The position numbers and the translations under genes are program-made. Below, piece after piece: positions 36,391 through 44,186 of a stretch of DNA of 64,000 bases. The notes below the pieces were generated by a model. That model was not told where the DNA came from. It made no database searches and worked only from the letters and a program-made list of their open reading frames with translations. Every line of letters begins with the position of its first letter. Within the stretch, counting starts at the first letter, position 1. Origin of the DNA: CAVSKL01 sp963728475 [NCBI: Candidatus Eiseniibacteriota bacterium] (GTDB taxonomy: Bacteria; Eisenbacteria; RBG-16-71-46; JABDJR01); contig CAVSKL010000001.1 of assembly GCA_963728475.1 (NCBI GenBank), forward strand, positions 1,178,001 through 1,242,000, in the 5' to 3' direction.

Positions 36391-39300
36391 CGCGCGCCCG
36401 GCGCGGCCGGGCGCACCCGGGCCAGGGGGAGGTGGCCGCGGCGACTCCGGTACCACTCGGCGGAGCTGCCCACCACGGCCACGGTGGGCGCTTCCGGTAC
36501 GTGGGGCACCCAGCGCCCTGCTTCGTACCCGTGGAACTCGTAGGTATCCGGGCGCCAGGCCACCACCCGCAGCCAGCGGTTGCGCGCCAACCGCGAGAGC
36601 ACGGGATCGGCATCGAGGACGCGGCCGAGCTTCTCCGGTTCGCTCTCCACGATGAGGAGCAACCGGACCGGTTCGTGGATCTCCACCATCTGCCAGGGGA
36701 GGCCGGTTCTCAGATCGGTGCGGTGGCCGTCCATGACCCCGAGGAGGCCGGACACGTTCTGGGGAAGCTTGGTGCCGCAGCCGTAGCCCTGGGGATCCAC
36801 GAACGAGAAGTAGTATTCCAGGTTGATCCCCGCCCCCACCGGCGCCGACGACGCCAGGACCTGGGCGAGAACGGAACCCTGGTCGTCGTCCCGGGCGGGA
36901 TCGTAGGAAACCAGAAACGCCCGTCGATCCAGGAAGAGCCCCCGGGTGCGGCTTCGCCGCCCCACGATACAGACGGCGTTGCCGGCGTGGCCGTATTCGG
37001 GACGAGGCTGGGCGAGGTCCTCCGCTCGATCCTCCACGTGGGCCAGCGCCAGCCGGGGGGGAAGCCAGGTGGGAACCTGCTCGAACCGCCGGCACCGTTC
37101 GTGCGCGTTCCGGGTGCGCGCCTCGTCGAGAGCGGACCGTGCCCGGTCCAGGAGGGCGGCGAATCGCGGCGGCACGAGATCCTCGTCGAGGAAGCGGACG
37201 GCGTCGCTGCAGGTGTTGTGGTCGACGGCGACAAACCACACGGTGTCGGGGAGCACCAGGCCCTCCGCGGCGAGCGCCTCGCGCACCTCGGGATCGCCGG
37301 CCATCCGCGCGAAGGCGCGCGCGTTGGGCCCCCCCCGCCCTCCGCCGCACGCGCCGCAATCGTGGGCCGACTCGTGGGGGTTATTGAGGCTGGTGGAGCC
37401 GTGCCCGACGATCAGGACCAGGGGGCACTTGCCGACTTCGAGTCCGGTCTCGCGCACCAGGCGGGCGACGACCGCCGCCATCTCGCCGGCGGTGTACCCC
37501 GGCCGGGGGTTCACGCCGGACGGGCCGGGCGGGGGCGTATCGGCGCGCCGGAGCGCCAGTCGCGTGTGGGGGGCAAGGCCGCCGGCGAGGACGGCCGGGC
37601 TCAAGCGGGCCGCCCACCGGGGGAAGAGGACGCGCAGAACGAGCGGGACGGCGGTGAGGATGCCCAGGAACGCGGCGAGGATCGTGCCGCGGGCCGGATT
37701 CCTCGTCCCCTGGAGCCACTCGTGCCGGGCGCGTCCGGAAGCCCGGCGCAATCGGCGCCGGAGGAGTCCTCCCCATCGGCTCTCATCGACCGGAACCTCC
37801 CGGACCTCGTGATCCGGGCGCACGGTGATCGGGCAAAGCGGCGTCGGCTTGGCCTCGTCGAGAGCCCGGTAGCTCATCGCGACTCCGAAGTAGCCGGGAA
37901 CCCCGAACGTCTCGCAGGCGGGCTCCACCTCCTCCAGGTGGCGGCGAAGCGACTCCTCCCGCTCGTCGATGCAGAAGACGGCCTGAAAGACCGGCGCCGG
38001 CGGCGGCGGCGGGGGATCGGAGGCGTGGGCGATGAGCGGGTCGAGGATTTCCACGGCATGGCGGCGTTCGAAGGCCCGGTGGAAGATGCGCCGCCGCGCG
38101 ACGTCGCCGAACGCCTCCATCTCGGTGAGCACCTCCGCGCAGGAGCCGGGATCGAGGGCGGCGATCCTTTCCTCGGTGAGGCCCAGGCACTGGGCGAGAT
38201 GGAAGAACGCGAAGGCGCGTTCCTCCGGGGCCCGGGTCGGGGTGCGGGGGAGGCGGGGAGCGAACGCCTCGCGAAGCCCCTGCAGGGGGCCCCGGTATCC
38301 TCCGTGGACTCGTGCGACATGAGCCGCCGCGAGCCGTTCCAGCAGAAGCCGCACGGCCAGGAACCCGGCAAGGGTGACCGGCGGAGCGTGTACCGGGGCG
38401 CGGTCGGGGCGCAGTTCCAGTTGCCGGGCGATGCCCCCCCAGCCCCGAAGCGCCAGCAAGGTGGGCACGGTGAACGATTCCCACTCCTCCGGCGGGACCC
38501 CCAGCGCTTCCAGCGAACGGAGGATCGAAGCCTCGTCGCCGCCTTCCGCGTCGCGTTCCGCGAGGGCCAGGGCGGGGAGGCCGGTCAGCCAGGCGTCGGG
38601 GGGGCCGCCGCGCCCCCCGTAGATCCGGAGGAATGCCCGGTGGAACCCGAGTTCGGTTCCGGGTAGCGGCCACTGGGCCAGTCCCTGGTCGAGATAGGCG
38701 GCGGAGTAGCGGATCAGCAGGGGGTGGACCAGGGCGTCGGTATCGGCTCCGGTCACCGCGAGCAGTACGTCCCGATGGCGGCTGGGCCGGGCGGGGGACG
38801 CCGGCGCCGCCGGCGGCAGCTGGGCCACCGCGCCCAGGCAGGCGTGCCACAGGCGCCGGGCGGCGCTCCGCTCCAGCCGCCCGCCGTCGAAGTCGCGCCC
38901 GTAGCGGGCGCGCACCGCGGATAGGATCCGCCCCCGGGCGTCGGGGGGGAGGTCGTCGCGCAGGCTCCGGGTGGCGTCGGTCTCCTCCAGGAGCCATTCC
39001 AACTCGGGGCCCCGGTGGGGAGGGATCGCGTGGCGGAGCATGGCCAGCCGGATCTCGTAGCGGCCGGCCAGCCCGCCCACCGGCTCGGCCCCCGAGGAAT
39101 TCAGGTCCAGGGCCAGGACCCTCGCCAGGTCCCGATCCTGGATCCGTCCGGCGTGCAGCTCTTCCCGGTAACGCCACTCGGGCAGGAAGGGGTCGCATCC
39201 GAATAGCTCTCCGGCCTCGACGACCGCTTCCTCGAAGGGGAGGTGCTCGAACGCGTGAAGGGTATTGTGGTGGACGAAGACCGAAATGGGGCCCTGCGCC

Positions 39301-39404
39301 GGCAGCAGGCGGGAGGCCCGGTTCAGTATCTCGAGAACCCCCCCGGGGGGCTCCCTGCGCCCGGGCGCGCCGATCCCCGGGCCGGGTTCGGGATCAGCAT
39401 TCAT
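36387..39404 (-). CDS. dabA: DabA: carbonic anhydrase-like subunit of inorganic carbon transporter (DUF2309)
   Basis: A 1005-residue DUF2309 protein. DabA is a peripheral, beta-carbonic-anhydrase-like subunit that hydrates CO2 to bicarbonate vectorially when coupled to DabB. The zinc site is intact: C478 and D480 in VFCIDEREE, H668 in LIVGHGSTSLNNPHESAHDC and C683 in the following DCGACGGG. The C-to-D (2) and H-to-C (15) spacings equal those of Halothiobacillus DabA. VHHNTLHAFEHLPFEEAV at the N-terminus is also diagnostic. It suggests growth with inorganic carbon limitation, in an autotroph or for anaplerosis. Confidence 0.96.
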   Translation of the reverse strand: MNADPEPGPGIGAPGRREPPGGVLEILNRASRLLPAQGPISVFVHHNTLHAFEHLPFEEAVVEAGELFGCDPFLPEWRYREELHAGRIQDRDLARVLALDLNSSGAEPVGGLAGRYEIRLAMLRHAIPPHRGPELEWLLEETDATRSLRDDLPPDARGRILSAVRARYGRDFDGGRLERSAARRLWHACLGAVAQLPPAAPASPARPSRHRDVLLAVTGADTDALVHPLLIRYSAAYLDQGLAQWPLPGTELGFHRAFLRIYGGRGGPPDAWLTGLPALALAERDAEGGDEASILRSLEALGVPPEEWESFTVPTLLALRGWGGIARQLELRPDRAPVHAPPVTLAGFLAVRLLLERLAAAHVARVHGGYRGPLQGLREAFAPRLPRTPTRAPEERAFAFFHLAQCLGLTEERIAALDPGSCAEVLTEMEAFGDVARRRIFHRAFERRHAVEILDPLIAHASDPPPPPPAPVFQAVFCIDEREESLRRHLEEVEPACETFGVPGYFGVAMSYRALDEAKPTPLCPITVRPDHEVREVPVDESRWGGLLRRRLRRASGRARHEWLQGTRNPARGTILAAFLGILTAVPLVLRVLFPRWAARLSPAVLAGGLAPHTRLALRRADTPPPGPSGVNPRPGYTAGEMAAVVARLVRETGLEVGKCPLVLIVGHGSTSLNNPHESAHDCGACGGGRGGPNARAFARMAGDPEVREALAAEGLVLPDTVWFVAVDHNTCSDAVRFLDEDLVPPRFAALLDRARSALDEARTRNAHERCRRFEQVPTWLPPRLALAHVEDRAEDLAQPRPEYGHAGNAVCIVGRRSRTRGLFLDRRAFLVSYDPARDDDQGSVLAQVLASSAPVGAGINLEYYFSFVDPQGYGCGTKLPQNVSGLLGVMDGHRTDLRTGLPWQMVEIHEPVRLLLIVESEPEKLGRVLDADPVLSRLARNRWLRVVAWRPDTYEFHGYEAGRWVPHVPEAPTVAVVGSSAEWYRSRRGHLPLARVRPAAPGAR

Positions 39405-39547
39405 CGACGGGCCTTACCTCGCTCCTCCGGACGCCTCCTACCCCGTAACCGAAGGCGCGGATTGTAGACCGGAATCGATGGACCCCAAAGGGAATTTCAT
39501 GCCCCGAAGCCCGGAATAGGGGCGCGCCGCCGCCGGGCATTTTCTCC

Positions 39548-39715
39548 TTACCGGAAATGCAGCCCCAGGTAGTAGGGCCAGAGCACGATCGCGTAGAGGA
39601 GCTTGGGCATGCCCAGGCCCAAGTAGCCGATCATGAACAGCCAGGCTCCGAACCATAGGGGGCCCACCACCCCCGCCACCTGCACCTTGCCGCGGATGTT
39701 CCGGTCGTCTCCCAT
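39548..39715 (-). CDS. Small membrane protein upstream of dabA
   Basis: A 55-residue protein with a short polar N-terminus (MGDDRNIRGKVQVAGVV) and one or two hydrophobic segments (GPLWFGAWLFMIGYLGLG, LLYAIVLWPYYLGL). GGGAGGA is 6 nt before the ATG. It lies 143 bp upstream of dabA on the same strand and may be its first operon member. No family was recognised; the layout resembles small accessory subunits of membrane complexes. Confidence 0.55.
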   Translation of the reverse strand: MGDDRNIRGKVQVAGVVGPLWFGAWLFMIGYLGLGMPKLLYAIVLWPYYLGLHFR

Positions 39716-39880
39716 TCGTAGTCCTCCCTGCGGTCCGGCGCCGCGTATGTTCCCGGTGGCCGGAAACGGGTTGGGCGGAAATCTACCACCGGCAGGGCGT
39801 GAGGCCAACTCACTCCCCATCCGGGCTGCCGCGGGCTCCCGGGCGCCGGGGACCACGGGCGCGCCGTCGCCGGAACGGGA

Positions 39881-40606
39881 TCAGTCCAGCGCGCTCCAGG
39901 TGGTATGAACGCTGAACGGGCTACCCGAGGCATCGGTCCCGGCCGCCGAACTCGCACTCGGTCTCCCCGTTCAGGACGACCTTCAATCCCTGGGAATCGT
40001 CGTTCTGATCGTCGACCAGGAACCGCAAGACGCGATCGAGGGCGTCCCCGGGAAGCGCTCCAGTTCCGACCGGAATCGCCCGAGGAAATTGCCGGCCTCG
40101 GACTTGCCGTCCACGGTCTCCTCGACGGTGACGTCCAGGTCCAGGTCGGCCGCCGATGACGCGGCGGCCACCTCCCGATAGGTCAGGGCGAGCCTGCCCG
40201 ACCGGCTGCCGTCGCAGTCCACCAGGGTCAGGGTGGCGACGTCGCCGGGGGAGAGGACGCCGCTGCCGTCCGCGTCGTTCCAGGTCAGGCTGGATCCGCC
40301 GCTCTCGCAGAGACCGATGTCCCCCAGTTCGATCACCCCCGCCGGCCTGAGGGCGGCGGGGGGACCTTGCCGGTCACGGATCGCGCCCGCGACCGCGATC
40401 CGCCCCAGTTCCGGAAACGGGGCCAAGGTGGCCGCGGCCACCGAGGCGCACATCACGACGTTGTCCTGGCTGAGAGCGATCCCGTTCATGTCGACGGTGT
40501 CGTCCGGACCCCCCGGCCCCGGTTTGTCACTGCCGCCGCAGCCCGCGAGGGCCGCGCCCAGAGCCGCCACAAGAAGAACTCGCCGAGCGCTTCGTATCAC
40601 ACCCAC
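39881..40606 (-). pseudogene. Secreted lipoprotein gene broken by two apparent frameshifts
   Basis: The frame starts as a 207-residue lipoprotein: signal MGVIRSARRVLLVAALGAALAGC, then acidic beta-rich sequence containing NDADGSGVLSPGDVATLTL, a possible calcium-binding loop. Protein-like sequence then leaves the frame in the CCCCGGG run at 40046-40052. Another frame continues DALDRVLRFLVDDQNDDSQ to GETECEFGG, and then a third frame gives AAGTDASGSPFSVHTTWSAL and a stop at 39881. The tail matches that of the fragment at 42012. It is either a decayed gene or one with base-calling errors in homopolymers. Function unknown. Confidence 0.6.
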
Positions 40607-40929
40607 CCTTCCTCGGGGCCGGTGTGGGTCGGCGGACGCGGGAGGGCGCCCACCCGGCTCCTGAATGTCACCACAATACTGCGAGGCTCCCGCCGGTTCA
40701 TCGATATACTAAAATGATCCGATCGGTCGCGTGAGGCCACGAACTCCCGGAGCCTGAAGGAAGTCATGGGCATCCGCCGCGCCGTTCCCGGAGACGAGCC
40801 GCTGAAAGGACGCGACGCCGGCCGGAGCGACCCCCACCGGCCGCAGGGGGGAAGCGGGCACCCGGGGGGCAAAGAGGAAGCCCCGCCCGGAAGGGCGGGG
40901 CTTCGAGCGGTCACGTGCGAAGAACTGTC
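40607..40929. other. Intergenic region between the broken lipoprotein and the lamin-tail gene
   Basis: 323 bp without a supported gene. It holds the terminator hairpin at 40878-40903. An AT-rich patch around 40708-40716 (ATATACTAAAATG) may contain a promoter, but no matching -35 could be identified. Confidence 0.35.
40878..40903 (-). terminator. Hairpin terminator downstream of the lamin-tail gene
   Basis: An 11-bp stem AAGCCCCGCCC / GGGCGGGGCTT with a 4-nt loop, 26 nt after the stop of the minus-strand gene. The following sequence is CCTCTTTG, only a weak U tract. Confidence 0.7.
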
Positions 40930-41607
40930 TTACTTGTAGTTGTTCTTCAGCAGACCCCAGGTGGTATTGAAGACCGGGGTGGAAACGCACGACGGGTTCG
41001 CCGCGCTCTGCGAGTTGCGCGGCACCGGATCGGTCACGATGGTGAAGTCCGAGGCGTTGTCGTCGGTGTCGGTGACGCCCCCGCCGTTACGGACGGCGCC
41101 GGTGGTCTTGCTCAGGGCTCCGACGGCCCCGCTACCTTCGTAGCAGTTCGCGGTGCCCCAGCCCACGAAGTCCTCCACCGTCCCCAGGGGGCAGGTGGTG
41201 GTGCCGACCGGGCCGACGCTGACCAGCGCGACCTTGCCCGAGGCGGCGCCCATGTTGGGTCCGGTCATGGTGGTGTCGGCGGCGACCGGGAAGGCGGCGC
41301 CCGCGCTACCCGCGCTACCCACGCCGATCAGGAAGTACCCGCAGGCCGGGACTACCGAACCGTCCGGGATGGTGAAGGAGAGCGACGTGCCGAAGTTGCC
41401 GGTGGCGGAGGCATAGCAGAGGAGCCATCCACTCACGTCCACGGGGCTGGCCGAGTTGTTGAACAACTCGATGTAATCCTGCATGTAGGTCACGGGCGGA
41501 GAGCCGCTGCCGCCGCCGGAGTAGACCTGGCTGAGCCGAACCGGGCCCGCATAGGCGACGCTCGCCACGAGCGAGAGCGCCACCACTGCCATAGCAATCC
41601 GTTTCAT
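40930..41607 (-). CDS. Secreted lamin-tail-domain protein
   Basis: A 225-residue exported protein. The Sec signal MKRIAMAVVALSLVASVAYA ends at AYA. The lamin tail domain (LTD) follows: VRLSQVYSGGGSGSPPVTY, DYIELFNNSASPVDVSGWLL and SFTIPDGSVVPACGYFLIGV, the usual LTD order. The C-terminus is TPVFNTTWGLLKNNYK. LTDs in bacteria occur in extracellular nucleases and surface proteins; here the LTD is alone, so a binding or structural role is likely. AGAGGT lies 8 nt before the ATG. It has its own promoter (41805-41834) and terminator. Confidence 0.82.
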   Translation of the reverse strand: MKRIAMAVVALSLVASVAYAGPVRLSQVYSGGGSGSPPVTYMQDYIELFNNSASPVDVSGWLLCYASATGNFGTSLSFTIPDGSVVPACGYFLIGVGSAGSAGAAFPVAADTTMTGPNMGAASGKVALVSVGPVGTTTCPLGTVEDFVGWGTANCYEGSGAVGALSKTTGAVRNGGGVTDTDDNASDFTIVTDPVPRNSQSAANPSCVSTPVFNTTWGLLKNNYK

Positions 41608-41804
41608 CGTCGTTACCTCTGGTTGTGGGTCTCTTGCTGCACCAAGCCCCCGACCATGGTCACGGCCGAGGGCTTCAGCATAAGATGTCGATCACTGGTC
41701 TCGGACTCTTTCCCGATCCGGCCTCTCCCACCACCCGTCGCCGCGATCGAACGGGACCCAGGCGCAGGGCGCGGCGGTTTCGGACCTTTTTTCCGAACAC
41801 GGAA

Positions 41805-41834
41805 ATTATACTCGAACCCTGCCTAAATTAGCAA
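41805..41834 (-). promoter_or_regulatory. Sigma-70 promoter for the lamin-tail gene
   Basis: On the minus strand TTGCTA (41829-41834), 18-nt spacer, perfect TATAAT (41805-41810). The leader would be about 190 nt to the ATG at 41607. The block is distinctly AT-rich against its surroundings. Confidence 0.65.
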
Positions 41835-42011
41835 GCGGGTACCACTTCCACGTATGTCCGGGGACCGCCCGGCCGGCCCCGCACCCGGTATCCCGCATTG
41901 TTTCCGATCCGGGAGGGCCGGCCGCGGTGGGTGGTCGCACCTTGCTACCGGGTATGGGGTTAGCCGCCCGGTGACGAATCGATGACGGATACAGTCCGTT
42001 TTCCCACATGG

Positions 42012-42225
42012 TTACCGGCCCGGTTCGGACAGCAGGCCTTCCCAGGTCGTGGTCCCGCTGAAGGCCTGCCCCGAGGCGTCGACGCCGGCCAGAACCACCG
42101 TCCCGTCCCCGGTCGCGGCCTGTAATCGGCGGTCGAAAAGTGCGGCACCCTTGCCGGCCCGGGGAGACGGGTCAAACTGGTCGGTTCTTGCCGGCCGATT
42201 GGAGGGACCCCCTATCCCGGGAGGT
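42012..42225 (-). pseudogene. Remnant C-terminus of a secreted-protein gene
   Basis: An open frame with no plausible start codon (preceded by TGA near 42225) ends with GTVVLAGVDASGQAFSGTTT followed by WEGLLSEPGR and TAA. The DASG-x-x-FS-x-x-TTW-x-x-L ending is shared with the broken lipoprotein at 39881, so this looks like the severed 3' end of a related gene. It could also be chance; confidence is limited. Confidence 0.35.
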
Positions 42226-42243
42226 CAGGAGGTGTACACAGAC

Positions 42244-42564
42244 ATGGAGCAGTGGGCTGAGATCCGACGCCGGGTCCTCCGGGTGGGGTTGAGCGCGCGC
42301 ACCAACCGGGGCGGCGGGGGCGGCCCTGCCGACTCCTACACGCTCACCACCCGGGCCGGCCGGCTCACCTCGCACCGGCTGGCCCTGGGCACCCGCCATA
42401 CCCGCTACACCGGCCCCGAAACCCGCGGCGACACCACTTGGTTCGGGGCCAACCTGGACCTGGGACTCTTGCCGGGGTGGTATCTGCTCCTCTCCGCCGA
42501 ATCCACCCGGGGCGACGTCGAGCGCAACGACCAGATCTACTCCAGCCTCACCTATCGGTTCTGA
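42244..42564 (+). CDS. Outer-membrane beta-barrel C-terminal fragment
   Basis: About 106 residues. The last 60 show alternating amphipathic strands (RLALGTRHTRYTGPETRGDT, LDLGLLPGWYLLLSAEST) and end in YSSLTYRF, the terminal aromatic signature read by the BAM machinery. No signal peptide exists in frame, so it is either the 3' end of a truncated barrel gene or, less likely, a short barrel repeat. AGGAGGTG is about 8 nt before ATG 42244. It points away from the remnant at 42012. Confidence 0.5.
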   Translation: MEQWAEIRRRVLRVGLSARTNRGGGGGPADSYTLTTRAGRLTSHRLALGTRHTRYTGPETRGDTTWFGANLDLGLLPGWYLLLSAESTRGDVERNDQIYSSLTYRF

Positions 42565-42572
42565 TCGAGACC

Positions 42573-42620
42573 GGCGACGCAAGGCGGCGCAAGGCGACGC
42601 AAGGCGCCGCAAGGCGCGGC
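42573..42620. repeat. 10-bp tandem repeat, about 4.7 copies
   Basis: Units of the form AAGGCGNCGC repeat head to tail just after the barrel fragment stop, with the seventh base varying (G, A, C). It is non-coding and may be a slippage-prone microsatellite. Confidence 0.7.
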
Positions 42621-42675
42621 CGGCCAGCGGCGCATGGGGGCGCCGGACCCGTTCGGATCCCCGGTCCCGGCGAGC

Positions 42676-42684
42676 TGCTATACT
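42676..42684 (+). promoter_or_regulatory. Extended -10 promoter for the propeller protein gene
   Basis: TGC directly followed by TATACT; no -35 match at 17 nt. The TTG start is 47 nt downstream. It matches the TGCTANNCT form seen at three other sites in the window. Confidence 0.5.
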
Positions 42685-42730
42685 CCCGCTCTCCACGACG
42701 GTCCGCCCTCGGTCCGGTAAGGAGAACGGG

Positions 42731-44050
42731 TTGAGACGCTTCCGGTGCCGGTCCGCGGCGGTCCTGGCCCTTTCCGCGGCGCTCATGAGTTCGCGCGCGG
42801 AGGCCGACCCCGGCGCCGGCGACCCGGTGGCCCTTTCCCGGGAGCACTACCGGGCGGCGGTCCGCGCCTACCGCGCGCACGATTTCGCCGCGTTTCGGGA
42901 TGAAATGCGGGCCAGCGCCCGGCTTCGCCCCGACCATCCCGGCCTCCAGTACAACCTCGCCGCGGCCTACGCGCTCACCGCCGCCGCCGATTCCGCCCTC
43001 GCCGCCCTCGGCCGGTTCGCGGTCCTGGGCGCCGGCTCCGATCCCGCCGCCGACTCCAGCTTCGCCGCCCTGTGGCCGGATCCTCGGTTCCGGGCGGCCG
43101 CCGCGCGCATCGCGAGGAACCGGGAGCCGGTGGGAACCGTGGACACCGTGTTCACCTTTCCCGTGCACGATCTCATCGCGGAATCGGTGGTCCGTGATCC
43201 GGCCGACGGCGCGTTCTACGTCTCCAGCGTCCACCACCGGAAGATCGTGCGGGTGGCCGGCGGGGCGGTGTCGGACTTCGTGGAGCCCGGCGCGGACGGC
43301 CTGTGGGGTGCGTTCGGGATGAAGATCGACGGCGCGCGAAAGCTGTACGTGGCCACCAGTGCCCTCGCCGAGGCCTCGGGGGTCGACTCCACGGAGTTCG
43401 GGCGTGCCGGCGTGTTCCGCTACGACCTGGCCTCCGGGCGGCTCGAGCGGAAGATCCTGCTCCCGCCGGACGGCCGCGCCCACCTGTTCGGCGATCTCGC
43501 GCCGGGCCCGCGAGGCGAGGTGTACGTGACCGACAGCTTGGAGCCCGACATCTACGTCATCCCGGCCGGCGCGGACACCCTGATCCCGCTGGTCGCCGGC
43601 GGGCCGTTCTCCTCGCTCCAGGGAATCGTCTACGACTCCTCGCGCAAGACGCTCTTCGTGTCCGACTATTCCCGCGGCCTCTTCCGGGTGGACCCGGCCT
43701 CCGGCACGGTGGCCGCGGTGCCCGGCCCCCGCGACGCCACCCTGATCGGGACCGACGGGCTCTACCTGGGTCCGGGGGGGGCGCTGATCGGGGTGCAGAA
43801 CGGGCTCGACCCCACCCGCATCGCGCGGATGACGCTGAACGCGACCAGCGACCGGGTGATCGGAGTCCGGGTGCTGCTCGCGAACCGGGGTCCCGCCCAG
43901 GACCCGGCCCTGGGCGCCGTGGCCGGCGACCGCTTTTACTTCCTGGGCCGGAGCGGATGGAGCCGCGCCGGCCGGGACGGCGCCCTGCCGCCGCCCGGCG
44001 AGATGGAGGCCCCGATCCTCCTGGAGCTGACGCTTCCCCCGGCCCGCTGA
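42731..44050 (+). CDS. Exported TPR plus SMP-30-like beta-propeller protein
   Basis: A 439-residue protein. Signal-like N-terminus (AAVLALSAALMSSRAEA), a short TPR-like helical unit (about 35-100: YRAAVRAYRAHDFAAFRDEM, LQYNLAAAYALTAAAD), then a six-bladed propeller of the gluconolactonase/SMP-30 type. Blade-like repeats include AFYVSSVHHRKIVRV, KLYVATSALAE, EVYVTDSLEPDIYVIP and TLFVSDYSRGLFRVDPASG. Metal-site residues were not assigned, so a lactonase activity is only possible. TTG start with AAGGAGA 5 nt before. Confidence 0.72.
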   Translation: MRRFRCRSAAVLALSAALMSSRAEADPGAGDPVALSREHYRAAVRAYRAHDFAAFRDEMRASARLRPDHPGLQYNLAAAYALTAAADSALAALGRFAVLGAGSDPAADSSFAALWPDPRFRAAAARIARNREPVGTVDTVFTFPVHDLIAESVVRDPADGAFYVSSVHHRKIVRVAGGAVSDFVEPGADGLWGAFGMKIDGARKLYVATSALAEASGVDSTEFGRAGVFRYDLASGRLERKILLPPDGRAHLFGDLAPGPRGEVYVTDSLEPDIYVIPAGADTLIPLVAGGPFSSLQGIVYDSSRKTLFVSDYSRGLFRVDPASGTVAAVPGPRDATLIGTDGLYLGPGGALIGVQNGLDPTRIARMTLNATSDRVIGVRVLLANRGPAQDPALGAVAGDRFYFLGRSGWSRAGRDGALPPPGEMEAPILLELTLPPAR

Positions 44051-44186
44051 CCGGCCCCCGCCGGGAATCCCGCCCGCGCCGCGGCCTACCCGTGCCCCCC
44101 GGGTGACCGCGTCGCCCGCGGTGCCGCATAATGGGCCGGTCCCAGTCGACCAGGGCGCCGGAACGCGGAGAGCGTGGGGGAGGGGC

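Noticed and set aside
40927-42012. Several long plus-strand frames opposite the lamin-tail gene
   Set aside because: They mirror the codon structure of the minus-strand gene and lack family-like sequence or ribosome-binding sites.
42573-42620. Tandem 10-bp repeats as a CRISPR array
   Set aside because: No unique spacers separate the units; they are contiguous and short.
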